DNA from: CAVXWV01 sp963695415
Lineage (GTDB): Bacteria > Chloroflexota > Anaerolineae > Anaerolineales > UBA4823
Length of the DNA stretch: 64,000 nucleotides
NCBI GenBank assembly: GCA_963695415.1
Contig: CAVOGL010000009.1
Span: forward strand, 115,176-179,175
Direction of reading: 5' to 3'
Shown: positions 35,697 through 45,295 of the stretch, one piece after another
How positions within the stretch are numbered: position 1 is the stretch's first letter
Layout of the letters: each line of letters begins with the position of its first letter
Notes under the pieces: model-generated
What the model was told of the DNA's origin: nothing
Database searches by the model: none
What the model saw: only the letters and a program-made list of their open reading frames with translations
Program-made: the position numbers and the translations under genes

Positions 35697-37095
35697 TCAA
35701 AGCCAATTCATTTGCGGCAGTTTTGCCAGCTCCTCGAGGTAGACGATCGCCGTTTCAATGCCCCGTTGGAACATCTCTAGGCTGTAGTGCTCATTTGGGG
35801 AGTGCAGACCATCGCTATCCAGCCCAAAGCCCATCATGACGACAGGAATGTTCAGCAGATTGGCAATATCGGCTACCACAGGTATGCTGCCACCGCCGCG
35901 GGTGAATACCGGTGTGTGCCCCCACGCCTTTTCGTAGGCACGGGAAGCAGCCTTCATTTCAGGCAAATCGAAGGGAATCAGGGCGGGAAAACCCTTCGTG
36001 AGTAAACTCACACTGACATTGACTGTCTCCGGCGCAATGGACTCAATGTACTGCTTCATCAAGGCGTAAATCCTGTCCGGATCCTGGTTTCCGACAAGGC
36101 GCGAGCTGAGCTTGGCTCCGGCTTTCTGGGGGATGATCGTCTTGGGTCCGGGACCCGCCCAGCCGCTCCACATCCCATTGATGTCCAGCGTCGGGCGGGC
36201 AGAGATGCGCTCGCGGATGGTGAATTTCTCGTCGCCCCAGGTCGCTGGAACCCCCGTTGTCGCTTTGTACTGCTCCTCGCTCAGGTCGGTTTTGGCGATC
36301 ATTGCGCGCTCCGCTTCCGTCAGCGGGACGACATCGTCATAGAAGCCGGGTACCGCGATCGTGTTGTCCGGGTTGTAGAGTTTGCCCAGGATTTCGACCA
36401 ACGCCAGGGCAGGATTATGCGCCGCCCCGCCCCACAAGCCCGCTGTGCAGGTCTTCCTTCGGTCCCTCGACTTCAATCTCTATGTAGGTCATGCCGCGCA
36501 GGCTGTGGGTGATGGCAGGCTCTTCAATGGCGCGCATGGAGGTATCGCTGATCACACAAACGTCGGCTTTGAGCAGGTCAAGGTTTTTCTGGATGAAGGG
36601 TGTCAGGTTCGGCGATGAGATCTCCTCCTCACCCTCCAACAGAATTTTTACATTGACCGGTGCTTCACCACATGCTTCGAGGTAGGATTCGAGCGCTTTA
36701 ATATGGATAAATAGCTGTCCTTTGTTATCTGAAGCGCCACGGGCATAGATCTTGCCGTCTTTTTCGATGGGCTCATAGGGCGGCGTGTCCCAGCCATCTT
36801 CCATGGCAGCGGGAACCACGTCGTAGTGACCGTACACCAGGACGGTGGGTGCCTGTCCAGCGCCCAGCCATTCTGCATAGACAACCGGATGACCGTCGGT
36901 GGGCATCACCCTGGCATTGTCCAGACCTAGCGAGTGTAAATGCGCTGCCAGCCACTCGGCAGTGCGCCGGACATCTCCTGCATAACCGGGATCGCCGCTG
37001 ACGCTGGGAATGCGCAGGAGCTCCACCAGCTCATGTGTAAATCTTTCCACATGCTTTTGGGAATAATTTCTTGCTGTCTCACTGGATAGTGTCAT
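35697..37095 (-). pseudogene. M20-family dipeptidase/carboxypeptidase with a one-base frameshift
   Basis: The first frame (from 37095) carries the N-terminal metal site: VLVYGHYDVVPAAMEDGWDT (His and first Asp), RGASDNKGQLF and ILLEGEEEISSPN (catalytic Glu pair). It ends with LVGRGGA and a stop at 36415. The family goes on in another frame: WGGAAHNPALALVEILGKLY, the dimerisation domain (about PTLDINGMWSGWAGPGPKTI) and the C-terminal HSPNEHYSLEMF His site. An extra T near 36438-36442 explains the break. The full protein of about 465 residues would hydrolyse dipeptides in the cytoplasm. Confidence 0.9.
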
Positions 37096-37157
37096 TCCTT
37101 AAACCACCTTTCTTAGTCATTTAAAACTTATTAAACACCTGAGAGAGCAGGTAATGT

Positions 37158-38814
37158 TCATACCGATCTCTCGAGCTCTGGCGAGGTTCCAACCGGTACC
37201 TCTTTGGGAACATAACCTGGCAGCCCTCCGGCAGGGATGACCGCCAGGAGGGCGATACTCGCCAGAACCAGGAAGGAGATCTTCAGCGACTGGAGCCGTG
37301 CGACCACATTAATTTCCACCGCGGCAGCCTCCTGTTGGGGGGTGAGGTCAGTTTCCTCCAACACTCTCATCCAGCTGGTCATTGCTGACAAAATCGATAT
37401 TGTCCAGATCGACATACTCTTCGATCACCTCCGGCGTAATGACCGGATTATTCACCAGGCTGTTCAACACGATCAGGCTCAACAATGAGACTGCCAGCAC
37501 GCTGGCAAAAGCCGTCCCTAACCCGGTTGCCAGGTTGTTGGTCGTTCCGCGTAAAGCGCCCACATCTCCAGCCAGCTCTTTGGGCGAAGCCGAAACGAGC
37601 ACATTGAACACCAGGGTCAGCAGTGCGCCTTCCCCAAGACCGATCACAACCAGGCTGAGGATCACCCAGGGTGTGGTCCATTCATTCCAGATGGTGAACG
37701 CAAGCATGACCAGCCCCACCGCTACCACGATGAAGCCGATGCGTCCGATCTGGCGTGGGGTCCAGCGGTCGAAAATGCGCACGACCAGCGCTGTGGCGGC
37801 AAATATTGCCAGAGAGTAAGGGATCACCGCCACCGCCGTCTCCAGGCTGCTGTAACCTTGAACGATCTGTATATAGAGCGGGATCAAGAAGTTGATGGCT
37901 GGACCCAGCGCGGCAATGATAAACAGACAGTAGGTCGCAGCTCGCTCCTGCGGCGAGTCGAGCACTTCTAATGCAAGCAGGGGTGTCTTTTTCTTCTCTA
38001 CACGCCTCCTTGACCAGGCGAAGAATCCCTGACCGAACACAATACCGGCGACGATCATTATGAGGGAGGGTGACAGCCCCAATACACTGTAAGGTGCATC
38101 GGGAGTAGCCAGCAGCATGCCCCAGGTCTTGAGGTTGTTAAATCCTATGCTGATCAGGATGATACCGGTGGCAGCCAGGGCTGCACCCACCCAATCGATG
38201 TTCACATTTGCCTCCCGTTGAACCGGCTTCAGCCGGAAACTCAGGAGAAGAACAACAACCGCGATCACCACGATGAGGGCGAAGCCATAACGCCAGGAGA
38301 GCAGGGTGCCCAGGACTCCGATGACGAGAAAAGCCAGCACACCTGCAATGGCCTGAGAAGCGCCCAGCAAGCCCAGGGATTGCGACTGCTGCGCACCCCT
38401 GTAATGGTTGGCGATCAGCACCACCAGAGAAGGCACCAGGATAGCGGCTGCAAGTCCGGCGATTGCCTGCATCTGGATCATCATCGCTGCGCTGGAGCTG
38501 ACTGCCATCCCCGCCATCGCCAGACCGTGAAAGATGACACCAATTTGGAAGGCTAACCGTGGTCCGATCAATTTGCCAAGTTTCGCACCGAGGATGACAA
38601 ATCCGGCAACAGCCAGCGAATAAACGACCAGTGCTGTGCTCACACTGGATGGTGAGGTGTTGAAATCTTCGACGATGCCGCCGATCGAGACTGGCAAGGC
38701 GCTGACGTTGAAGCCCATCTGGATCTGCGCCAATGCGATGATCAACATGGGCAGCCAGGATGCCTTCACCGCGTTCTCGACTACAGCAGGCGAAGCGGAT
38801 TTCGTCGTCTTCAA
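37158..38814 (-). pseudogene. MFS transporter (EmrB/QacA-like), with a one-base frameshift near the end
   Basis: The main frame (TTG start at 38814 after AGGAGGATAAACA) has 14 likely helices with MFS features such as LGAKLGKLIGPRLAFQIG and VGALRGTTNNLATGLGTAFA. It ends VDLDNIDFVSNDQLDESVG and a stop. In another frame the end continues RVLEETDLTPQQEAAAVEIN, then RLQSLKISFLVLASIALLAV and GLPGYVPKEVP, a final helix and tail. A single extra G near 37370-37374 explains the break. It resembles drug or metabolite:proton antiporters. The substrate is unknown. Confidence 0.85.
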
Positions 38815-39441
38815 TGTTTATCCTCCTATCTCAAAAAGGAAATTCTGCTGGTTTCACCGCGTGATCGCCGCAGACATCAATGTTCAGGTCGAATTCGTCA
38901 AACTATATTCGATCTATTAAATAAAGACACCGAAAGTTCATCGTTTGGCAAAATCCATAGGTGCTGATTCTGAAAAGCCGTTTTCCAAGCTTCCGGTTGC
39001 TCTCAATTATACTTTGTTAAAGATTTTGGCTTCGATCAGTTTTGCTGTGATTTTCGATTTCCAGGATTTACAAACCTCTTCCCACCGTCATGACCTCCGC
39101 GCAAAATTCACCCCCATGAATTCTTTTTAAAGTTGAAACTCAATCGCTCTGCTGGTTATACGGTGACTCTCTTGTAGCAAATTCCCAGCCCGCGCCACCG
39201 TTATACAGGGACTGATAATTAACTCGTCCAGGAGCGCAATCGATTTTGGCTTGTCTCACACCCTCAGGCGGAATGCTTCTCTCAGTTGAATATAGTCATC
39301 CGAATGATGGAGGGTCTGGCGAGTTGTCAGCCAGCCCCAACAAGAAAGTACAACAGCCAGCCTGAACAATCTCCTTTGGTACGTACATGCTGAAATGTGG
39401 AGTGAAAGGCAATACCGTCTCGGCGCCGAACCTTCTCTTGG
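38815..39441. other. Intergenic region without a recognised gene
   Basis: About 630 bases between the MFS gene and the AAA ATPase hold only short open frames without ribosome binding sites or recognisable content. I see no RNA gene and no clear terminator. The promoter of the minus-strand peptide locus should lie at its left end. Confidence 0.5.
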
Positions 39442-40593
39442 TTAATACTCGTTTACTGGCATATCCGCCAGGCTTGATAAGGGGATAGCCTGGATATTCT
39501 CATCCAGAGGGTAAGGCTTAGGTCCAGGGTAAATGACCAACAACCGGGCAAGTTCCAAATCTTTGCAGGCAATACGCATCGAAGGCGTCAGACGCGGCGC
39601 ATCAACACGTTTGTACTCCGCGCCAATCCGCTGCCCATTCTTGATGAGCAGCAAGTCCAGTTCTGCCCCCGAATGAGTCGCCCAAAAATAAACCTCATCT
39701 GGTATGATCGTCTTGATGGTTTCCTCAATAGCGAAGCCTTCCCATGAAGCGCCACTGCGCGGGTGCAATAGCAAGTCTTTCTCACTGTGGATACCCAGCA
39801 AATAGTGCAGCAACCCAGAGTCTCGAAAATAGATTTTCGGTGTTTTTACCTGGCGCTTGCTCAGATTTGCATACCAGGGCTGTAACAGGCGCACCATGAA
39901 CAAATCCTGAAGCAGATCGAGATAACGGCGGGCAGTAGCTTCACCAACATTCAATGTACGCGCTGCTTCAGCGTTATTCCATATCTGTCCATGGTAATGC
40001 GCCAGCAGGCTCCAAAAACGAAACAGGCTTGTGGAGGGGATATTGAAACCAAACTGTGGGATATCCCGTTCAAGAAAAGTGCGTATAAAATCCTTTCGCC
40101 ATTCAAGACTTGATTCTTCACTGTCAGCCGTGAATGACAGCGGAAATCCACCCCTCCTCCAGAGCCGGTTTTGCGCTTCTTTGCCCACCTCACTAAGACT
40201 GAAGCCGCTCATGATGATGGTCGAAATACGCCCAGCTAGCGACTCCGACGACTGGCGCAGCAGGTCTGGCGAAGCGCTGCCGAGTATCAGAAAACGAGCC
40301 GGTAATGGGATACGGTCTACTAATACCCGTAGTATTGGGAATAGATCCGGGCGGCGTTGGACTTCATCAATAACAACCAGACCGCTTAGATCCTGCAGCG
40401 CTGTCATGGGCTGATCCAGGCGAGCAAGGCTTAATGGGTCCTCCAGGTCAAAATAATTGACTGATGTTGAAGGAACAAATAGACGCGCCATCGTTGTCTT
40501 CCCGCACTGGCGTGGACCGATTAACGCTACCACCCGACTGCGCCCGAGTGCGTTTTGGATGGTCTCCCGCAGAACATTTCGTTCAATCACCAC
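39442..40593 (-). CDS. AAA ATPase with DUF4143 (restriction-endonuclease-fold) domain
   Basis: This is a typical member of the large AAA_14/DUF4143 group. It has Walker A (LIGPRQCGKTTMARLF), Walker B (LSGLVVIDEVQRRPDLF), a sensor (FLILGSASPDLLRQ), a helical segment with LEWRKDFIRTFLERDIPQFG, and the DUF4143 domain, with WEGFAIEETIK and ELDLLLIKNGQRIGAEYK, a PD-(D/E)xK-like core. The frame is open to 40686, but the natural start is probably GTG GTG at 40593/40590 (VVIERNVL). The longer version would translate a perfect palindrome at 40601-40642. Members are abundant in anaerobes, often mobile, and of unclear function. Confidence 0.85.
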   Translation of the reverse strand: MVIERNVLRETIQNALGRSRVVALIGPRQCGKTTMARLFVPSTSVNYFDLEDPLSLARLDQPMTALQDLSGLVVIDEVQRRPDLFPILRVLVDRIPLPARFLILGSASPDLLRQSSESLAGRISTIIMSGFSLSEVGKEAQNRLWRRGGFPLSFTADSEESSLEWRKDFIRTFLERDIPQFGFNIPSTSLFRFWSLLAHYHGQIWNNAEAARTLNVGEATARRYLDLLQDLFMVRLLQPWYANLSKRQVKTPKIYFRDSGLLHYLLGIHSEKDLLLHPRSGASWEGFAIEETIKTIIPDEVYFWATHSGAELDLLLIKNGQRIGAEYKRVDAPRLTPSMRIACKDLELARLLVIYPGPKPYPLDENIQAIPLSSLADMPVNEY

Positions 40594-40600
40594 GCTATGA

Positions 40601-40642
40601 TACCATGAAAATCCGCCATTCGAATGGCGGATTTTCATGGTA
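40601..40642. repeat. Perfect 42-base palindrome just upstream of the AAA/DUF4143 gene
   Basis: The left arm reads TACCATGAAAATCCGCCATT and the right arm mirrors it exactly around TTCGAA, 21 bases per arm with no loop. It lies 8 bases before the presumed GTG start. It could be a terminator-like hairpin in RNA, an operator or an insertion-site remnant. Confidence 0.85.
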
Positions 40643-41363
40643 ATTGGGGTTCTGTACTCTTGAGATGGATTATTGTCAATTGCCACAGATGTTAATGCTG
40701 TTTCGTGTAGTACCCATCAGTATGCATTTCCGAAGCTATGATATACGCACTGGACAACGGCTAATCAAGACAGGGTTCAGCAGGCGATAGACAAAGCGCC
40801 AGAATTTCCCCCAACCGCCAGGGGCGATAGTCTCAAACTTCAACGCATAGGTTGTCGTGCTATGCTCCCTGCTCAAGAGCTGGACAATTGTGGATGTGAC
40901 CGTGCAGATTGAACATGGCCATCTTCAGAGGGAAAATCGGGCAATGCGAAAAGAATCGCTGAAACCCAGAAGAATGATTCATAGGCTATGGGCCAGGAAC
41001 CAGGTTGATCCCTAATTGTTGAAGAAAAGCATTACCGCGCCGTTATATGCTGGGACGATCATCGCCAAATCTACCCTCGCGCCCAGTCGTCAACCTGGTG
41101 CTCCTTCACCGGGTTTCATGAAGACCTGCGCATAGCTTTAGGAATGATACAATCCTAGTAGGATTTCCTTTCGATCAGGAGATTTATGAAAGGAGGCGGC
41201 TACGATTTAATCTAAGTTTTAGGTGATCATACCCCAGAATTTCAGAGCGATACAACGCGCTTCCGATCCCACAACACGCTACCCGGGCAAAAACCCGCTC
41301 GTATCGTGGTCGAAGGTGTGTACAGCGTGATACAGAGTGTTTTCCACGGGAGAAAAAAAGAAA
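40643..41363. other. Intergenic region without a clear gene
   Basis: About 720 bases between the divergent AAA ATPase and baeRF genes. Minus-strand codons at about 40735-40910 can be read as a 55-codon piece ending in RFVYRLLNPVLISRCP, which might be the end of a decayed SRPBCC-type gene, but I cannot support that. No RNA gene is seen. Confidence 0.4.
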
Positions 41364-42528
41364 ATGGATATTTTGACAAGAACCGAGCTAGAACAGTTAA
41401 TGCGTAAAGAACAGCAATGGTGTGTTTCAATCTATATGCCAACCCACCGTACTGGCAGGGAGGCCCAACAAGATCCGATACGGCTGAAAAACCTGCTCGG
41501 AGAGGCTGAGACGCGCCTGCTAGATCAGGGCGTAGGCAGGCGCGTTGTACAAAAGATGCTAGCGCCTGCCAGCAAGCTCTTGCAGGATTCTCATTTCTGG
41601 CAGCATCAGAGTGACGGTCTGGCGATATTTATCACTTCCAACAGAGTCCGTCGCTATCGTCTTCCATTGAATTTTGAGGAATTTGTGGCTGTTATGGACC
41701 AGTTCCACGTCAAACCGTTGCTGCCGCTCTTCACTGGCGACGGTCAATTCTACATCCTGGCGTTGAGCCAGAACGAAGTCAGGTTGCTGAACGGTACGCG
41801 CGATAACATCAGCGAAGTAGACATCGGGCAGCTAGGTGGCAGTCTGGCTGAAGCAATCCAACCCGGTGATCACCAGGCGAGTCTTCAACTTCACACTACT
41901 GGTTCCGCAGGCGGCAAGACCGGGGACGGTTCAGTAACATTCCATGGGCAAGGCGGTGACGATGCAAACGCCAAGAATGATCTCCTGCGATATTTTCGTC
42001 TAGTGGCGGATGGCTTGACGGAATTTCTTCAAGGAGACAGGACGCCGCTCGTGTTGGCGGGAGTCGAGTACTTGCTACCGATCTACAAAGAAGCCAACAC
42101 GTACCCCCACTTGATAGATACAGTTATCAAGGGGAACCCTGATTTGCTGAGCGCGGAAGAGTTGCACAAAAGCGCCTGGGAAATTCTTGGACCTCTTTTC
42201 CATGCAGCACAAGAAGAGGCAATCTCCCATTACCAACAACTTGCCGGTCAGGCAAGCGAACGAGCCGTAGACACGTTGGAAAAGGTCGTCCCTGCTGCTT
42301 ATCATGGAAAGATTGAAACATTGTTCGTCGCCGCCGGAACGCAACAATGGGGCGTCTCTTAATCCAGTTACAAATGAGATTGAAATCCATGATCCAATGG
42401 AGTCTGGCGACGAGCCCCTGCTGGATTATGCGGTGGTTCAGACCTACTTGAAAGGTGGGACAGTGTACGCCGTAGAGCCAACTATGGTGCCGGCGGCGAC
42501 AGCTGCCGCCGCTATACTCCGTTATTGA
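41364..42528 (+). pseudogene. baeRF family 3 protein (bacterial archaeo-eukaryotic release factor-like) with a one-base frameshift near its end
   Basis: The main frame (ATG at 41364 after GGGAGAAAAAAAGAAA) matches baeRF family 3: MDILTRTELEQLMRKEQQWC, SIYMPTHRTGREAQQDPIRL, FWQHQSDGLAIFITSN, RLPLNFEEFVAVMDQFHVKP, DGQFYILALSQNEVRLLNGT, LVLAGVEYLLPIYKEANTYP and IETLFVAAGTQQWG. It stops at 42360-42362. The family's end, NPVTNEIEIHD and then GGTVYAVEPTMVPAATAAAA, continues in another frame to 42528. One base more or less at about 42353-42360 explains it. The family is related to eRF1 and Pelota; a role in ribosome rescue or stress is proposed but not proven. Confidence 0.88.
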
Positions 42529-42591
42529 TTGTGCGGTATTGCTCTGCCCTGCGACCGGACACTTGGTGGCGGTGGTGCAACAATATATCCG

Positions 42592-44230
42592 TCAAACGAT
42601 CTGCGTGACCAGGATTTCCTCGCCCAGCATATCGCTGATCTTCACCGCCACGGTAGTCTCGCCCCGCGGCGCATCCAATTCATAGCTGCCTGCCACCAAA
42701 TCGTCTTTACGCTCCGGCACGTCTGCCAGCACAATGTTGAAGACCTCACCGTTATAGGCGCTGTCTATCATGACCGTATCCACCATAGAACGCCAATCAT
42801 CGATCTGAGGCGATAATATGCCGGCTTGCTCTTTGAGCCGCTCGATGATGGAAGGCGAAATCAAGTCTTCGATTTCCACCAAAATCTTGCCGTCCTTGCG
42901 CTGGACGTTTACTTTGGCGGTGGCAGGCTGGTGGATGAAGAATTTCCCGTATCTTGGGTCGGTGCGCAGCTCGATAACTTCGATTTTGTTGGGAACGTCG
43001 CCCCGCTTGCGCAGCCTGTTCCATTCTTCCAGCCAGGCATCGACGGCGGTCTCCTTGCCCAGGCAGACCACGGTGATGTCGCGCTCTTCCTCCGGGCGAG
43101 CCTGCAGCTCACGCTTGATTTCTTCCAGGTCGAGCAGCGTGCAGGGGTGGTTGAAGGCGATGATCCGAGCCAGCTTCTTGCCGTGCGCGCCATCGAAGAA
43201 GGGATCGCTGCGGGTGCGCTGGATGCCGATATGCTCGCAAGCCAGCTCGACGGCTTCGTTGTGCTGGATTTGCAGGTCGTAATCGTTCACCCGGTAGACC
43301 GCAAAGGATAGCTGGGCAGGTTGCGGAGTCGCTTGCCTTATCTTCCATGCCGGGCAATTCCGCCTGTTCGGGCTGCAAATTCGCGGCCTGTTCCTGGAGG
43401 ATGGCTTGCAGACGCTTGGTCGTCGTTTGGATGGCGCCTTTGTTGATGTCGCAGCCCATCCAGCGCCGGCCTAGTTTTTGAGCGACTGCGGCGGTTGTGC
43501 CAGAGCCGATGAAACAATCAAGAATCAGCCCCCCCGGCTTTGATGTGCGGTTATTATTCGCTCGATAAGTAGACTTGGTTTTTGTGTTGGGTATCCTTTG
43601 TTTTCTGTAGACCAGTAAACAATTGTTGAATATCATCCCATAATGACTGGACAGGCGTTCCATTCATTTCATCAAGGTATTGTTTCATGCGTGGAATACC
43701 ATTCTCTGTGTAATAAATTCTTCCTTCATTATCTAATTTTTGCATTGTTTCGATGGGACATCGCCAATAGCCATCAATACCATTCCACTCATATTTATCA
43801 GCCTCCCCCACTCAATCCATAGGCAGACAAATCGCCAGATTTGAACTGTCGCCCATCTTCATCCGAATACCTGTAATACCTATCTATATACCAATCTTCA
43901 TATTCCGTTAGAGGCTCATTCCAAATAGATGGTTTTCCCTTTCTGTAAAACAATATTGTGTCATGCACCTGTCCAAAATATGTTGGCATCGCTATGGGCT
44001 GATGTCCGTTTCCAAATTATCTCATTTCTAAAGTTATCGTATTGTCCAAGTACCTCATCAAAAATCATTCTTTAGAAAGGTAATTTCTTCTTGAAGTCGC
44101 AATGCATATATATTGAACCACCTTCTACCAATAATTCAGCTAACAATAGCAATTCGCTAATACATAAACTGTAAGTAATTGTCATTCGCCCAAATATCGT
44201 GTTTCAAACGATATCATCATCAACTCCTTC
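42592..44230 (-). pseudogene. Adenine-specific DNA methyltransferase (type III Mod-like), multiply frameshifted and mosaic
   Basis: Pieces of one methyltransferase occur in order in different frames. From about 44230: LLLLAELLVEGGSIYMHCDF, then DEVLGQYDNFRNEIIWKRTS, GQVHDTILFYRKGKPSIWNE, EADKYEWNGIDGYWRCPIET, YPTQKPSLLIERIITA, GGLILDCFIGSGTTAAVAQK (SAM-binding motif I) and WMGCDINKGAIQTTTKRLQA. The C-terminal domain (43290-42592) starts VNDYDLQIQHNEAVELACEH. At least five frame changes make it non-functional as written. The catalytic DPPY segment and target-recognition part are not seen. The 5' piece (to about 43535) is AT-rich and the 3' piece GC-rich, meeting at a run of seven G. Confidence 0.8.
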
Positions 44231-44471
44231 TTCCTGTTTCTTGCTATAATACACTTTCCTTTCTTGTCGGTGGTTGACTGTTGTTGACCCTTGTTGACTG
44301 GCAGGAATAAAAATTAAAACAAGTATATTGCAAATAAATTCTGAGCCGTTATTTCGTCATATCCCGAAACAGGGGTAAAGTGGGGGATTAAACACAACCC
44401 GCCATCTGGCAGGTCTTGGTGGGAGAAAATAGCTGTTTTGTAAGGTTTTTTTACCCCAAAACGTCTATCTA

Positions 44472-44672
44472 ATGAGCGTGGAAGGGATCGCCTTTTAGGC
44501 GCCGAACCTTTAACCATGGCTTATTTTTAAAAGGTAACATGAGCGTGGAAGGGATCGCCTTTTAGGCGCCGAACCTTTACCCATGGCTTATTTTTAAAAG
44601 GTAACATGAGCGTGGAAGGGATCGCCTTTTAGGCGCCGAACCTTTACCCATGGCTTATTTTTAAAAGGTAAC
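44472..44672 (-). repeat. Three 67-base tandem repeats derived from tRNA-Lys
   Basis: Three nearly identical 67-base units start at 44472, 44539 and 44606 and run into the tRNA-Lys gene at 44673. Each repeats the last 18 bases of the tRNA (TGAGCGTGGAAGGGATCG, plus-strand sense), then about 14 extra bases, then AACCTT, CCATGGCTT and AAAAGG, which match the variable loop and anticodon arm. On the tRNA strand the extra bases form a small hairpin (CGCC TAAAA GGCG) inside the T-loop. They look like degenerate partial copies of the tRNA. Confidence 0.85.
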
Positions 44673-44673
44673 A

Positions 44674-44745
44674 TGAGCGTGGAAGGGATCGAACCTTCAA
44701 CCAATGGCTTAAAAGGCCACTGCTCTGCCATTGAGCTACACGCCC
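44674..44745 (-). tRNA. tRNA-Lys (anticodon UUU)
   Basis: The minus strand reads GGGCGTGTAGCTC for the acceptor and D-stem start, has an anticodon arm with GTGGC, loop CTTTTAA, GCCAT, and the T-arm GAAGG TTCGATC CCTTC, closing with CACGCTC and discriminator A. The anticodon is TTT, lysine. The acceptor stem pairs with one G-T wobble. CCA is not encoded. A good promoter lies just upstream. The 67-base repeats follow at the 3' side. Confidence 0.93.
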
Positions 44746-44757
44746 ATGTGTCCGAGG

Positions 44758-44786
44758 ATTTTAACATGCTATCAATTCATCGTCAA
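44758..44786 (-). promoter_or_regulatory. Promoter of tRNA-Lys
   Basis: On the minus strand TTGACG (44781-44786) and TAAAAT (44758-44763) are 17 bases apart, with the -10 element 12 bases before the tRNA. Confidence 0.75.
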
Positions 44787-44868
44787 CAGTTAGCATCTCT
44801 TAATTTGCATTCCCTTGACGTTCAATGTGTGAGCGGGTACTATCGTCCCTGGAAAACAGGAGGTAATC

Positions 44869-45195
44869 ATGTCTGATATCAGCGCAGTTAATGATACAAA
44901 TTTTAAACAGGAAGTGATCGAATCGCCCATACCGGTGTTAGTCGATTTCACGGCGGTATGGTGCGGACCTTGTAAGATGCTGGCTCCGGTGGTTGAAAAA
45001 CTGGCTGGAGATTGGGATGGGAAAATGAAAGTGGTCAAGCTGGATATTGATGAGAACCCCAGCGTGACCATGTCTTATCAGGTCATGGGAGTGCCGACTC
45101 TGATCCTTTTTGTTAACGGTAAAGCGGTTGAGCGTTCGACCGGCTACCAGCCAAAGGAACGCCTGGAAAAGCGTTTTGTTCCTCACTTGAGCTGA
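44869..45195 (+). CDS. trxA: Thioredoxin
   Basis: The 108-residue protein is a standard thioredoxin with VLVDFTAVWCGPCKMLAPVV (active site WCGPC), KLDIDENPSVTMSYQVMGVP (cis-Pro) and TLILFVNGKAVERSTGYQPK. It reduces disulfides in cytoplasmic proteins and could supply electrons to peroxiredoxins. A site AGGAGGTAATC precedes the ATG. A terminator follows, so it is probably a single-gene unit. Confidence 0.95.
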   Translation: MSDISAVNDTNFKQEVIESPIPVLVDFTAVWCGPCKMLAPVVEKLAGDWDGKMKVVKLDIDENPSVTMSYQVMGVPTLILFVNGKAVERSTGYQPKERLEKRFVPHLS

Positions 45196-45216
45196 ACCTC
45201 TAATTTGTTTTTTATC

Positions 45217-45245
45217 AAGAACGGGATTCTGTCCCGTTCTTTTTG
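45217..45245 (+). terminator. Rho-independent terminator of trxA
   Basis: AAGAACGGGA, a short loop TTCTG, TCCCGTTCTT and a T-run form a clear terminator 21 bases after the trxA stop. Confidence 0.9.
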
Positions 45246-45257
45246 TTAGTATTGCGG

Positions 45258-45284
45258 TATAATGTAATTGCAATTAGTTGCAAT
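45258..45284 (+). promoter_or_regulatory. -10 element and Fur-family dyad operator (Nur-like) of the Ni/Co uptake genes
   Basis: TATAAT at 45258-45263 is followed by the dyad ATTGCAA TTAG TTGCAAT (45267-45284), 11 bases before the regulator's start. The Nur operator known from Streptomyces consists of TTGCAA half sites spaced by five bases; here the spacing is four. The site is well placed for the Fur-like regulator to control itself and the transporter. Confidence 0.65.
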
Positions 45285-45295
45285 AAGGATAACCA

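Noticed and set aside
38945..39130. 61-codon open frame on the plus strand
   Set aside because: No ribosome binding site, no similarity to a known family and only marginal length.
40735..40910. Remnant of an SRPBCC-type gene
   Set aside because: The reading RFVYRLLNPVLISRCP is suggestive only; the match is too short to support.
44314..44517. 67-codon open frame on the minus strand beside tRNA-Lys
   Set aside because: It overlaps the first tRNA-derived repeat, and its sequence shows no known domain.
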